Positions 21,701-27,619 of a DNA stretch of 63,675 bases are shown here, piece after piece. The notes beneath the pieces were generated by a model. That model saw only the letters and a program-made list of their open reading frames with translations, ran no database searches and was not told where the DNA came from. Numbering within the stretch: the stretch's first letter is position 1; each line of letters starts with the position of its first letter. This DNA comes from a virus. Location: IMG/VR virus record IMGVR_UViG_3300031963_000137, positions 1 to 63,675 of that record. One strand, given 5' to 3'. A program made the translations under genes and the position numbers.

Positions 21701-21837
21701 TCTAAAGCACCACTTTGATATTCCAGTGATGAATAATATGTAGATAAAAATTCTTCAACTAATGGAAATTCTTCCTTTACAAAATCTGGAAGTTGATTTT
21801 CAATAACTGAACTAATTTTAACTCGTGTGTTTCCCAT
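9751..21837 (-). CDS. gp7: Giant baseplate wedge gp7-like protein with YHYH-type segment
   Basis: 4028 residues, the largest gene in the window, about four times T4 gp7 (1032). Residues 189-220 (KDFYSSKGTDQSFKILFKAL then YGDEIEV) match the T4 gp7 segment containing YDFYSTKG...FKVLYNEEVEIE, and this is the basis for the gp7 call. Near residues 1235-1255 there is IIGWAYDGNPIYGPYGHS, typical of the YHYH domain. Most of the remainder is beta-rich repeats with recurrent GGxGY and PPxVSI turns, as in long tail-associated proteins. It lies between gp6 and gp8 as in T4. Likely a wedge core fused to a very long host-contacting or fibre-like extension. Confidence 0.82.
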   Translation of the reverse strand: MGNTRVKISSVIENQLPDFVKEEFPLVEEFLSTYYSSLEYQSGALDILNNIDEYVKIDNLTKLTSSTKTTSSISLTDDTINVVSTGGFPNSYGLIQIDNEIITYTSKTNTSFNGCVRGFSGVTSYENPSRKDHLVFSTSQINEHLEGSTVTNLSILFLKEFFIKIKKQFAPGFEDRKLYSDLNQDIFIKQSKDFYSSKGTDQSFKILFKALYGDEIEVIKPRDYLLIPSNAQYRIVKDLVVEAIEGDPEKIVNRTLFQDKTDFFQKAFGSINNVERIIRGEKEYYVLSLDYNPNESNSNSGEFSIHPITKTITPVSIGSSVIDVDSTLGFPNSGTLIADLNNGTSISISYKSKSYTQFYECSGISQVIPQTQDIRIDSYAYAYSGIGTNNIVKVRVTGVLSDINLGSDTKLFSEGNNIKIKTLGKYSEDIVANNWMFNVATRYQIDSLVLIDTQNFTYQVKTFDANDFHIGDRISVFLTDGTKIESTIISISNPKSFNISGQGEIDTTKKDWVHRVLSKGKFQNFPEASVYTANVQNVYVDNLGNYLVTSSSIPNYFNSQLETKKRSVTFSGTFDYSENINVGQHNFLTGDSIFYKPKSTENSLNISEGIYFVKKVDSSTIKLSRSRENLYKNIYISLTGTVTDNEIVMSDQANKYLQSQKLVKKLKKPQEVSEVNETKTGTIGILANGVEILNYKSDDTVFYGPLEKINVLASGEDYDVITPPVLSISDSVGTGASAYCEVEGLFENIVVIDGGFDYLKPPTVSITGGSGSGAIAEVDLFPVEHTVSFNSTESIGLVNLANNTIGFTTYHKFRDAEGIIYKTKGQQSIGGLSTDSTYYTYVIDSNTITLHKTYEDALVGINTVDLTSYGVGIHNFSSQIIKKKVSSIKITNPGKGYRNRKISVFPSGISTSSNSVFAPNHNYKTGEIVVYSTTGQEIVGLSSGKSYYVTSIDENYFKLSRVGTALTVGIGSAVVGVTTTQDFYYKTKQFVNFKTKGSGIHNFNYEPITVKLDGIIGVSSRTNQNFNAIVQPIVRGEIKSVFIETGGFGYGSEDILNFNRQATFTLKTGKNAQLLPIVSGDKISQVIIIKGGSEYNSPPSLEIVGKGFGAILSPVISNGSISEIKVINGGQGFTTATTAINVIPSGSGAAFQSVPKTWKINLVQKNLTDNIISDDDGIIHPEIGSKYGLAYTHAYAPRYLRRILGRISNLNDTEIFTPDLRLDAGVELLSNTHSPIIGWAYDGNPIYGPYGHSTSSGGPIKLLKSGYTLSLKSERPSTSTYSAGFFVEDYEYTNSGDLDEFNGRFGVTPEYPKGTYAYFATIDTNNNEQSGSFRNYRKPVFPYLIGNKFKSIPIDYNFKLTSNQDEVDLNKTEFFRNTKPYKLQNNRSGYYFLTQPEKIKSQNSIVKKTSVGFIDSVGITSSGKNYKIGDRIIFNNQGTGGQEASFEVSQLKGKVVNQVSSSTTSILNVEFYPSNFGGNTFIGFSYSPHNLSDFDIINVSGISTFGSGLNGSYRVGVRTDTLVLVSAADSITSTGIVTYFEVAGFLGYPYIRENDILEIETEKVKVLNIEPELKRIRVVRGYENTVGSSHSISSLLSQRSRKFEITSGVITSIYSRSLNQEIYFNPSDSVGLGTINGIGIGHTLVFSNPGFGRTTLFIPTKSIFLPDHNLLTGDSLIYSNNGGTSISVSTDGQSSFELLNNQIVYAAVTKNNLIGIATNPIGIGSAGNFVGINTEIFTNTLFFTGIGTGVVHSFKTDYKDIIVGKVDKNLVTVSTASSHGLQVNDRVTMLTLSQLSVNYAIKYNGYHRRMVVNPKDFLTSDVDTIKDTITIVSHGYKTGQKAIYTSNSPVGGLENNQIYFILVIDENKIKLTTTYHETTLSEPNYINLTSTGNGTLSLINPKIEVFRNQSVIFDLSDSSLSHLINSIPYPSFDFKLYTDQKLKNTIESSGVQNSFEIVKSGTVGITTDAKVTLSVSNTLPKVLYYGLEPINTNTNYAENNEIIRDFEDIIENNKIEIKDSVYSGSHLISGITSTTFSYNTKDKPERVSYLSSEAKLSYTTDSFFADGEIDNFKFISGGNQYKFLPKITSIASSEGKFALVVPKSSSVGKIVATEIEDIGFEYSADNTIRPTIKLPYIVRVDPLLSINRIGITSVGKNYNIAPDLILIDSTRNEVIDDVDLTFDLGDRVVTVIRDTAKLSDQQPIILPINNSNGIGINSITFNPATKDVIVSLASTYSNSEDFPFSVGDEVLIEGTSVGIGTTLRGYNSSSYGYSLFSLTSANVNIGGYPYVTYNLSEYLNGNENPGVFVNQNLSAKIVPKKFFPIFEADLLYNNFFNKEEVKSKNSIGIVDEWDSISKSLKIFSDETFIVGETIRGSSSNTHAIILSVEKYEADYSVSSNSIVKKGFQTQSGFLNNDYQKIHDSDYYQFFSYSIKSKVEYNKWDEVVTSQNHTLGFKKFGDLVVESGIDSFTGISTTQDFGEIDVESFSPQVVGFNCVNDFDFVKEKTITIDSEILSNEIIFQNTEVSNYTQVLNNRVLIVDDISNQFNSEERSSRSVAVNSFKRNTNRSKKYIIDVFDRRFSSEKQISLVTILHDGNYAHINQYARVETVGDLGSFDVSFIGNEANLLFYPNQYKTNNFNINYISYDLENDASGISTIFLGNIVEIKTSNYTISENDTNATNIVSIASSYRASKILVQISSDNNTFYEYNEISVIHDGTDVVFLEYGSFNNNITSSSSGFGTYGAYLSGSTLNISFTPNVGFNTSCTVNSVVYSLANDSTSINSGYLNVSTNRLKSNYVSVGATAIPGENVICEYDKRDFNSSYYIISISDKVNNRHQMSEVVVASTNVDANILEFGKIYTDLNLGEVSAKITGDNVQLCFIPIQNTELEVRVFENILGVGITDPGASRIDLLSGSVETGNAIYNSTSSEVRREFDLLYKQLPIFQRTFDGNNPSIVNITDSTIRLPNHFFVTGERVTYSYEGELARPIGIAETSFAGIGVTDKLHSNLYVVKINDSTIKLASTAQNALKEVPQVLNITSVGIGSIHKLTSTNQNSKSLITIDNVIQSPIVSTAVTSTLAAPLLISDDVVRLSGITSIFGGDLLKIDDEIMKVRSVGYGQTNSILVDRSWMGTGISTHSQNSLVTKLFGSYNITNNKINFINPPYGPTPVPTSANNETDWTGITTHSTFSGRIFLRSGFKNTASEAYSTNYILDDISDSFNGIKTDFILKSNKNNLSGIVTSNGILLINQVAQSPQRLTIPKTIIGDYLLEESAGITTITFTGSTPTSSYDINSTNVPKGGIIVSVASTGGFGYQPLVAAGGTAIVSAAGTISSISIGNSGSGYRAGIQTFVNVGVYTSSTGTPNIQFIGTAAVSNGRIVSVAVTNPGIGYTRSNPPKVVFDNPLPYSNIPLVYSQSSSTGFGTGAKVDIVVGNGSSVINFDIKNFGYGYGQGEVLTVDIGGIVGIPTDNSLTFSEFSLEIDRTTSDTFSGLFFGDLQIFDPLDDLFDGIRTLFPLTYNESAVSIKSRLGSLIEVQATLLVFLNDILQVPNRSYIFDGGSTILFTEAPKYGDTCRIIFYQGTSSVDIANVTPQQKIKIGDFVRITNESPALSQNDRIITRINSVDSVNTNNYPGPGISQNQSLLRTINLYRQTDDLFIDNKLFTKDRIINEPIIQPTTNIIQSVSVGSTEIYVESVKTFFDSKKEYLVAQEPQNKILVASQDVIVSASVTAIISSAGIVSSILITDGGIGYDPINPPSITIQNPIGFGSEYAARATTNVSVAGTVSSINIDFVGSGYTTLSSPVVLVEPPTPKSEVIDNISYSGDFGAVVGYGKTMIGISKYKIFDFHIPNNSILRDEDIVGTAVTISQIEIGDYFVIQNSNVSLTTETYTNYRNDDSVIGVSTQYIDGIYQVSNIQTITSEIVGIGTTSVKRVVTKSDDDSSVGLSTIGFGSPAITFDSTSYTFDYFDTSSLIPYNTVYYGGNFTWGKISNLNRTSPNEFNSYGIGGISTSASVIRFNPLKYNDYN

Positions 21838-21840
21838 TTT

Positions 21841-23748
21841 TTACTTTCTTATAAGACTTCCGTTTGTGTAACTTGTAGTTGCCGTATAGAATGAAGCAGA
21901 ACTGTCATAACCAGTTTCAATTTCATCCAACTTCATTTTTAAATCACTGCTATTAATATCTAGTTGCAAATAAAGATCCTGTTTTCCAATGACATCATTC
22001 GAAAGTGGTATTGCAGAAATTTCAATTATTGAATTTCCATTAGATTTTTTAACTGTTGAAGCTATATTGATAGGAGACAAATTAATTTCTCCCTTAACAT
22101 AATCAATGACACCTACAGACTGTTTAACAATTATGGCATCACTGCCTGTTCTTGTTGCAAAAATAAAAAGAGTTCCTGTTTGCTTATCGGCGTTTGGTAT
22201 ATCTCCAAGATAAACGGTGTCTTGTATGCCGACAATATTAAATCCGGAAGATTTAATATTGTATCCACTGGCACTTTTTACATAAAAACTATTTCCATAG
22301 CAAATTTCGTATTCTGCTAACTGGTTTACCAAAACATTCAAATCCCTTCTTATATTGACTAATGTAATATTTGAAGTTATTGATTGATGACTATCATCAA
22401 TAATTTTCTGAAATTTGCTATACTTAAATTTAGCTCCGTACTTATTAATCTCAGTGGAGTTTGCATAAGTATTAATATTATTGTAGATGATAGATCTTAT
22501 AGAATCTGCATCTGGAGCTAAGTTTCCATTATAGTTTGCAGTAACATCAACTTCAACGTATATGTACTTCAGATCTATAAAGTCTACAACTATCCCAGCA
22601 ACGCTATAATCTCTCAGTTTAACTTTTAGGTTTTCTTTTATAGTTTGTGGAATAAAAGTACCATTATATGGTTTTACGCTAACGAAGATTCTCCCAAATT
22701 CGGGTGGATCTAGAGTTTCTCCTCCATAAACAGAAACTGATTGAGCTTCTGGATAAATTCTGGGTATAATAACCTCATAGTCTGAGGCAGTAACTGCTCT
22801 GTTTTGGGTCGAATAAAATCTTGGAGCGTACTTTTTAATTGAATTGATTGATTCAATTTCTTGCCCGCCACTTGATGTAATATTAGTTGTCAGTAAAGAA
22901 ATGCCAGAAGTTATTGATAACCCAGAATTATCTAATATTCTTCCATTAAAAACAAATGAATTAACGCCATTTGCTGATTCTCCATTTGTCACCAAATAAG
23001 ATGCCTCAATATAATTCAGAGAATCTAATTTTTCTCCAAATACACCATCTCCAAAAATAAGTTCATATCTTTCATCTTCAACTTCTTGGAGGAAAAAAAT
23101 CTTTGAAGATGATGTTATAGAAAATAAATTATTTGACTGTACGAACTTTCTTGATACTGAACTTGATTGATTATCTCTTACCGTAACAGTAATAAGTGAA
23201 CTATCAATATTTGGGTTTGATAGAATAAATCTTTGATTTGCAATTTCTGAAGAAACTGTAAAATTGTCGGTTACATAGTTTCCTTCATAAATGGCAATAT
23301 CTTCAAACAATGCAATTCCATTTACAACAGGAACTGTCACATCACTTAAAATAGCAAAAGAATATCCTTGATCTCCTATTGTTGGTGTCGTAGCCACTAC
23401 ACCTTTCTTTAATGTTAAAGTGAGGGGATTTGTTGCGAGATCTGTTGTGTCTACAAAGAATGAGATATTTGCTCTAGATGCGGTTCTAGACTTAGGAATA
23501 TAACCAATATTTCTTGCAAGAGAAACCACATTTTCTCTTAGGGTTGCACTATCAATAAAAACCTCATTGCTAAGCATGTTAGCATTATATGAGGAAATAT
23601 ATGTGTTATACGCTAAGGTATCAATTAAAACTGATAGATTTGATCCTTCGAAGTCATAATCAGTAAAATTTGAATTCGATCTAAGGTACTCCTTAATCGA
23701 ACTTTTTATTTGGTCGAAATCTAGATTTGTAAAATTAACTAATGGCAT
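21841..23748 (-). CDS. gp6: Baseplate wedge subunit gp6
   Basis: 635 residues, close to T4 gp6 (660). The N-terminus MPLVNFTNLDFDQIKSSIKE and the block with YDFEGSNLSVLIDTLAYNTY and RENVVSLARNIGYIP are hallmarks of the gp6/baseplate J family. Gp6 dimers form the ring that joins the six wedges around the hub. The start overlaps the gp25 stop by one base and gp7 follows after 3 nt, so the three form one operon. Confidence 0.96.
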   Translation of the reverse strand: MPLVNFTNLDFDQIKSSIKEYLRSNSNFTDYDFEGSNLSVLIDTLAYNTYISSYNANMLSNEVFIDSATLRENVVSLARNIGYIPKSRTASRANISFFVDTTDLATNPLTLTLKKGVVATTPTIGDQGYSFAILSDVTVPVVNGIALFEDIAIYEGNYVTDNFTVSSEIANQRFILSNPNIDSSLITVTVRDNQSSSVSRKFVQSNNLFSITSSSKIFFLQEVEDERYELIFGDGVFGEKLDSLNYIEASYLVTNGESANGVNSFVFNGRILDNSGLSITSGISLLTTNITSSGGQEIESINSIKKYAPRFYSTQNRAVTASDYEVIIPRIYPEAQSVSVYGGETLDPPEFGRIFVSVKPYNGTFIPQTIKENLKVKLRDYSVAGIVVDFIDLKYIYVEVDVTANYNGNLAPDADSIRSIIYNNINTYANSTEINKYGAKFKYSKFQKIIDDSHQSITSNITLVNIRRDLNVLVNQLAEYEICYGNSFYVKSASGYNIKSSGFNIVGIQDTVYLGDIPNADKQTGTLFIFATRTGSDAIIVKQSVGVIDYVKGEINLSPINIASTVKKSNGNSIIEISAIPLSNDVIGKQDLYLQLDINSSDLKMKLDEIETGYDSSASFYTATTSYTNGSLIRK

Positions 23749-24149
23749 TATCGTGTTGGTTCTAATGCGAACGAGAGTTGTTGTGCGGGAACATCGATCC
23801 CAACAATGTTATAAATGACAGTAACGTTAAACTCATTACTGTCATAATTTGGTACTACATTTACTTCAATTAAATCAACTCTTGGTTCATAGTTTACAAT
23901 TGTAAATTCAATCTCATCTTTAATAGCAATTGCAGTATTATCATCTAAGTTTTCAAATAAAAATCTAGAAATCCTTGATCCAATATTTTCATTAAAAAAT
24001 CTTTCTCCAGGAGAAGTAAATACAAGATTTCTAATTGAACGAGATATAGCCGTTTCATTTTTAAGTGCGATTAAGTCATAATTTAAAGGGCTGACCAAAA
24101 AGGACATACTTAAGTCTTTAAATCCTATGCTTGTCCTTTCTAAAGGCAT
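23748..24149 (-). CDS. gp25: Baseplate wedge subunit gp25
   Basis: 133 residues, same length as T4 gp25 (132). It contains the family pattern with AISRSIRNLVFTSPGERFF, then GSRISRFLFE, and YEPRVDLIEV near the end. Gp25 is the lysozyme-like wedge protein whose homologs also occur in type VI secretion; with gp6 and gp53 it forms the inner wedge that triggers sheath contraction. A late-type promoter box lies 23 nt upstream, so gp25 probably heads the 25-6-7 operon. Confidence 0.96.
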   Translation of the reverse strand: MPLERTSIGFKDLSMSFLVSPLNYDLIALKNETAISRSIRNLVFTSPGERFFNENIGSRISRFLFENLDDNTAIAIKDEIEFTIVNYEPRVDLIEVNVVPNYDSNEFNVTVIYNIVGIDVPAQQLSFALEPTR

Positions 24150-24171
24150 GAAATCGCACTTAAATCTATCT

Positions 24172-24179
24172 TATTTATT
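24172..24179 (-). promoter_or_regulatory. Late-type promoter box (AATAAATA)
   Basis: AATAAATA on the minus strand, 23 nt upstream of gp25, overlapping the stop codon of the preceding 83-residue gene. Confidence 0.6.
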
Positions 24180-24429
24180 AGGGTTTTACCTCATATAGGG
24201 GTTCCGTACCATAACCCCAGTCATCATAATCCTCATCATTTCTGATTTTAGAGTGAATTTCATTTTGATGAAAAAAATCGTGTTTTTTGGGAGTTATTTC
24301 ATCATTTGCAATCTCACGAAGCATCTTTTGCTTCTGAATTTGTTGCTCCCAACCATATTCTGAAGACAAATATTGGGTCCCCCACTGGTTTTTCATAAAA
24401 TTTTGGTCTTTATCAACTTGTTTTGTCAT
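24178..24429 (-). CDS. Conserved-looking hypothetical protein
   Basis: 83 residues, charged and Gln-rich (WGTQYLSSEYGWEQQIQKQK), no membrane segment. The C-terminus is acidic and aromatic (DEDYDDWGYGTEPLYEV). It starts inside the end of the upstream gene (17-nt overlap) and stops 28 nt before gp25. I do not recognise a family. Confidence 0.7.
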   Translation of the reverse strand: MTKQVDKDQNFMKNQWGTQYLSSEYGWEQQIQKQKMLREIANDEITPKKHDFFHQNEIHSKIRNDEDYDDWGYGTEPLYEVKP

Positions 24430-25105
24430 TTTTTGCTCCTGATTCGTTAAAATCAGAACTTTTTACGGGGTTGCTATCCCGAATTTTTGTAATTTCGTAC
24501 ATAAAATCGTCAGATGTTTCAATTTTTCTACGATTTTCGACAGAATATTCGGTTAAATCAATTTCATACCCTGGATTTTTGGTAATTCTGTTCTTAGTCC
24601 ATGCATCATCGTACCATAAAATCTTATTATTTGGGTATGCATAGAAATTTCCATTATCCATCTTAAAAAAGTGAGCACATTTATGCTCAGGAGTTTCACT
24701 AAAGTTAGTATTCAGTGTAGATTTTGATTCCCACGACCAATCAAGAGTAAAAAGATAAGTTCCTTCATTCTTTTCTCCGCGATAATTGATTAATTCGGCC
24801 CGTAAGTTAGCAAGTCTCGAACGAATTTGAATGTCAATATAGGGAGAAAAACAATCCCACCACATACACTCTTCTAATTCGGGTGCTGGTGCATTTGGTT
24901 TCCAACAAAATGCATGAATTGGTCTACGAGTCCAGTTGACTCCATTCTCTAGAAACGCCTCAAAGAGGGGTACATGCTTCTCTAAGGACGCTACGGAGTG
25001 TACGTCACATAAAGTTACCTCACCATGACCTTTTTTGTGATTGTAGAGGAACTCATTACGAATATAACAGGTAATCGTTGGAAGATTATGATTTAGATAT
25101 GCCAT
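24413..25105 (-). CDS. Hypothetical protein, 230 aa, Trp/Cys-rich
   Basis: The start is taken at MAYLNHNLPTITCYIRNEF (25105); an in-frame ATG four codons upstream is too close to the terminator hairpin. The protein is soluble and rich in Trp, His and Cys (HAFCWKP, MWWDCFSPYIDIQIR, HKCAHFFKMDNGNFYAYPNN). From memory similar proteins occur next to gp25 in other cyanophages, function unknown. A virion or assembly role is possible from position only. Confidence 0.8.
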   Translation of the reverse strand: MAYLNHNLPTITCYIRNEFLYNHKKGHGEVTLCDVHSVASLEKHVPLFEAFLENGVNWTRRPIHAFCWKPNAPAPELEECMWWDCFSPYIDIQIRSRLANLRAELINYRGEKNEGTYLFTLDWSWESKSTLNTNFSETPEHKCAHFFKMDNGNFYAYPNNKILWYDDAWTKNRITKNPGYEIDLTEYSVENRRKIETSDDFMYEITKIRDSNPVKSSDFNESGAKNDKTS

Positions 25106-25115
25106 ATTATGATAC

Positions 25116-25140
25116 AAAAAAAGCAGGAGTAAATCCTGCT
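25116..25140 (-). terminator. Rho-independent terminator
   Basis: Minus strand: 7-bp stem AGCAGGA/TCCTGCT with a 5-nt loop followed by seven T. It ends the 26211-25153 operon, just before the 230-residue gene. Confidence 0.85.
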
Positions 25141-25152
25141 CTATCTATAATA

Positions 25153-25296
25153 TTAACCTCTACCTTGACCGCGATACCTTTTCTTACGCCCATTACGAGA
25201 GGTTGCACTGAGTAGTGTGCGAGCAGAACGTCCTTGACGAGTCTTCTTCGGTGCTCCGGGTTCGAACACAGTCTTATTACTTCCACCTTTAGCCAT
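25153..25296 (-). CDS. Small basic protein, 47 aa
   Basis: MAKGGSNKTVFEPGAPKKTR, then Arg/Lys/Gly-rich to the end (NGRKKRYRGQGRG). The start overlaps the stop of the upstream gene by 8 nt. Strongly basic, so nucleic-acid or ribosome binding is possible, but no motif supports a function. The terminator follows the stop. Confidence 0.75.
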   Translation of the reverse strand: MAKGGSNKTVFEPGAPKKTRQGRSARTLLSATSRNGRKKRYRGQGRG

Positions 25297-25444
25297 CGTT
25301 AATTTCCTCCAGTTCAATTAAATTAGGATCAACATCTTCATCCGAGTAAAAACGCTCAGCGAAGTCTTGAAGAACCTCACTACATTCTTCGGCAGTGAGG
25401 TTCATATAAATTTTACGTCCTTTATAAAGTACGTTATAACTCAT
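25289..25444 (-). CDS. Small acidic protein, 51 aa
   Basis: MSYNVLYKGRKIYMNLTAEE followed by a helical acidic half (CSEVLQDFAERFYSDEDVDP). The start overlaps the glycosyltransferase stop by one base (TAATG), and the end overlaps the next gene. Looks translationally coupled; function unknown. Confidence 0.75.
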   Translation of the reverse strand: MSYNVLYKGRKIYMNLTAEECSEVLQDFAERFYSDEDVDPNLIELEEINDG

Positions 25445-26211
25445 TAGATTACGCGAGTTTTTTCATGTCCGACTCTAATACGAGGATCGCACCAGATTTC
25501 GAAGCCCTCTTCCTTTGCATCAAGACAGAATGAAACATCTTCTCCACACATATCTTGAACTGCTCCAGACTCAAAGACTTGCATCTTAGGCGCAAACCAA
25601 GGATATTCAAGTCTCTCAAAAACTCCATTCTTAATCATAACCCATCCAAAACCTGTATAATCTACAGTGAATGGCTTACGACGCTTTGAAATTGATTCCA
25701 CAGTTTCATGATTCATCACTCCACCATTCTTACGGAAATCATCCTCTTCTAACCAGTGTGCGACAGAAGTTGTGTGACCGTCCTCAGTTGCATACCAACC
25801 TGCAACGATCTCTTTTTCCTCACCCTCTTCATTGAGAGCAACATCACAGAGTTGCCAGAACTTTTCACTTGTAAAAACAATATCACTATCAATCCATAGT
25901 TGATAATCATATTGTAGTTTTCCATCCCAAGGAACCTGCTTTGGTCCCCTTAGAACATTTGCTCCGAGTACTTTACAACGTGCAAAGTTAACCATTGATG
26001 AGTAATCTTGCGAAATCTGAATACTCATTCCATTCTGTACTAGATCAAAACAAAGTTGTACGAATGCTTTGAGAAAAATAAAAGAACATCCTCTACCAGG
26101 AAGACAGAAGACAATTGATTTACCTTTCATTCGTTCTTTAATTGCATCATAATCCCATTCTTGTTCTTTGGGTTTAGGTGCAGTAGCTTTAACAGTGAAT
26201 CCTTTTGCCAT
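25444..26211 (-). CDS. GT-A-like glycosyltransferase
   Basis: 255 residues. After a Lys-rich lead there is a Rossmann-like strand (KSIVFCLPGRGCS, residues 31-43), a DxD-type motif in LWIDSDIVF (D108-D110), and near the C-terminus GEDVSFCLDAKEEGFEIW, typical of the acceptor side of GT-A enzymes. Expected to transfer a sugar from a nucleotide-sugar. The acceptor is unknown and could be a virion protein or host envelope. It heads a three-gene operon ending at the terminator at 25116. Confidence 0.65.
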   Translation of the reverse strand: MAKGFTVKATAPKPKEQEWDYDAIKERMKGKSIVFCLPGRGCSFIFLKAFVQLCFDLVQNGMSIQISQDYSSMVNFARCKVLGANVLRGPKQVPWDGKLQYDYQLWIDSDIVFTSEKFWQLCDVALNEEGEEKEIVAGWYATEDGHTTSVAHWLEEDDFRKNGGVMNHETVESISKRRKPFTVDYTGFGWVMIKNGVFERLEYPWFAPKMQVFESGAVQDMCGEDVSFCLDAKEEGFEIWCDPRIRVGHEKTRVI

Positions 26212-26269
26212 AAGTTAAAATAACCTTCAACATCAATTTTAACAGTCTATATATGCGTTGTCAATTTTT

Positions 26270-26470
26270 CTAGTGTGATGAATTTAGAACCACTTCCTTA
26301 TTCATAACTAACTCCTCATACTGCAAATCCTCCTTCTGAATATTCATATCAAGAAACTCAATCATTCTGTGTAACATCTCCCATGTTTCAGAAAATTTAT
26401 CCTCTGAAAGGCTGTGATATATGCACCTGTCCTTTGCGTATATGTGATATATCTTCTCTTCTTTTCTCAT
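26270..26470 (-). CDS. Hypothetical protein, 66 aa
   Basis: MRKEEKIYHIYAKDRCIYHS with a helical, acidic second half (ETWEMLHRMIEFLDMNIQ). From memory this is a frequent small cyanophage protein of unknown role. It stands alone between the glycosyltransferase and the 54-residue gene, downstream of an A/T-rich leader. Confidence 0.75.
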   Translation of the reverse strand: MRKEEKIYHIYAKDRCIYHSLSEDKFSETWEMLHRMIEFLDMNIQKEDLQYEELVMNKEVVLNSSH

Positions 26471-26492
26471 AAAAAATTTTTTCGGAATTTTT

Positions 26493-26657
26493 TTATCTAG
26501 TCATTGCATTATATATCATGACTATCAGTATTCCAAGGGGCACTCCAATAATTCGGAATACCTTCCCTGGATACCGTATTAACCATCCTGCAAAGACAAC
26601 CTTCCAGAATCCCCAGTGGGGACCCCTATTCCAATATGGGGTTTTTGCTCTTCTCAT
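26493..26657 (-). CDS. Small membrane protein, 54 aa
   Basis: MRRAKTPYWNRGPHWGFWKV followed by one hydrophobic span (IIGVPLGILIVMIYNAM) at the C-terminus. Basic and aromatic N-terminal half, so probably N-in. No recognised family; possibly a host-membrane modifier. Confidence 0.7.
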   Translation of the reverse strand: MRRAKTPYWNRGPHWGFWKVVFAGWLIRYPGKVFRIIGVPLGILIVMIYNAMTR

Positions 26658-26735
26658 ACCTTCCGGAAAATTTTTAAGAGATTGATATAACTTGGTCGAT
26701 TTGTCACCTCTGTAGGTTAGGGTAGTTTGGGTTTT

Positions 26736-26810
26736 TTATAACCGCAACGCCGCCGCGACGATATAAACAATCGGCGCAAAACGCTGCCGATCACTGTTAT
26801 CACCAAGCAT
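26736..26810 (-). CDS. Possible 24-aa mini-protein
   Basis: MLGDNSDRQRFAPIVYIVAA then ALRL and a stop. The codons are GC-rich compared with the neighbours (GCG runs). Its shape, a polar start and hydrophobic end, resembles tiny membrane peptides. No Shine-Dalgarno is seen, so this is tentative. Confidence 0.35.
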   Translation of the reverse strand: MLGDNSDRQRFAPIVYIVAAALRL

Positions 26811-26817
26811 AACATAA

Positions 26818-26845
26818 GTGCCCCTCAGTGTCAACCAAGGGGCAC
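26818..26845. repeat. 8-bp inverted repeat (GTGCCCCT/AGGGGCAC)
   Basis: Perfect 8-bp stem with a 12-nt loop directly after the stop of the 46-residue gene. There is no T-run, so it could be an mRNA 3'-end stabiliser rather than a classic terminator. Confidence 0.6.
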
Positions 26846-26856
26846 ACAGTAGACTA

Positions 26857-26997
26857 TCAGAACTCGATCGTATTCAGTGTCCCCAGACTATCAGTATCCT
26901 CAGCAACATTGTCACTGGTGAGATAGTCAAGAATCGACAGAATCTCAGTGCCGTTATCACATTCAGCCAGCATCGAGATCATCACAGACTTAGACAT
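26857..26997 (-). CDS. Small protein, paralog of the upstream gene
   Basis: 46 residues starting MSKSVMISMLAECDNGTEIL. Start chosen at 26997 because this aligns with the neighbouring paralog (MSKTVILSMLAQGNTGDEIL); a longer frame exists but its extension lies in the A/C-rich leader. Both share the EILSILD core and an acidic tail. No Shine-Dalgarno sequence; the leader is A/C-rich. Function unknown. Confidence 0.75.
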   Translation of the reverse strand: MSKSVMISMLAECDNGTEILSILDYLTSDNVAEDTDSLGTLNTIEF

Positions 26998-27090
26998 GTT
27001 GAGTGTTTGAGTGTTAGTTAGTGTGTGGTGAGTTGGGTATATTTTATGACCCCCCAATTCATAGGGTCACTGATGCTAACTGTACTGTAC

Positions 27091-27228
27091 TCAGTTAACT
27101 GCGAAGACTTCAGCGCAACTATCAATGCCCTCTTGCTCAATGTCAGAGACGATAACATCGAGGATGGAGAGAATCTCATCACCAGTGTTACCTTGTGCCA
27201 GCATCGAAAGGATAACGGTCTTGGACAT
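27091..27228 (-). CDS. Small protein, tandem paralog
   Basis: 45 residues: MSKTVILSMLAQGNTGDEIL, then SILD and an acidic, Cys-containing end. It is about 50% identical to the next gene downstream, a tandem duplication. Leader lacks a Shine-Dalgarno sequence. From memory, proteins of this type are common in marine Synechococcus and their phages; role unknown. Confidence 0.75.
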   Translation of the reverse strand: MSKTVILSMLAQGNTGDEILSILDVIVSDIEQEGIDSCAEVFAVN

Positions 27229-27297
27229 AATAACGAAGAAAAGTGTAGTGAACTGTGAGTGCCTAGTTTATACTCATGCGACAGGAGTTGGTGTTAC

Positions 27298-27543
27298 TTA
27301 GAAGTCGAACACGTCGCTATTCAGTTGGATCACATTCACCCTAGGGTCAGAGAACTTAACACCGTCAGGAGTAGAGTATCCAACACCGATCTCTTTTACG
27401 AAGGTTTGGTAATCACCACACTCACGAGCGAGGTTATACAAACCCTCATCATTGTTGATCCAGAGAGCAACATTCCAGGTCTCATAATTCTCCCAACCGT
27501 TATAGGAAATGTCGAGAGCATTGCGTTGGAAAGTGTTAGTCAT
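27298..27543 (-). CDS. NYETWN-motif small protein
   Basis: 81 residues containing YNGWENYETWNVALWINND, a motif I know from short phage proteins of unknown function. Acidic and soluble. It lies 45 nt downstream of the first intercistronic element, with an A/C-rich leader. Confidence 0.8.
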   Translation of the reverse strand: MTNTFQRNALDISYNGWENYETWNVALWINNDEGLYNLARECGDYQTFVKEIGVGYSTPDGVKFSDPRVNVIQLNSDVFDF

Positions 27544-27589
27544 TTGGTAAGTCTTGAGTGTTAGCGGGGCGGTGAACTTGTGCCCCTCA

Positions 27590-27616
27590 TACTATTAGGA
27601 CACTTTACGGGGCCCA
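27590..27616 (-). repeat. Intercistronic element, copy 1
   Basis: Minus strand GGGCC-CCGT-AAAGTGTCC-TA (core 27598-27615), between the 48-aa gene and the NYETWN gene. The tail reads TAATAGTATG. Confidence 0.85.
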
Positions 27617-27619
27617 GTA

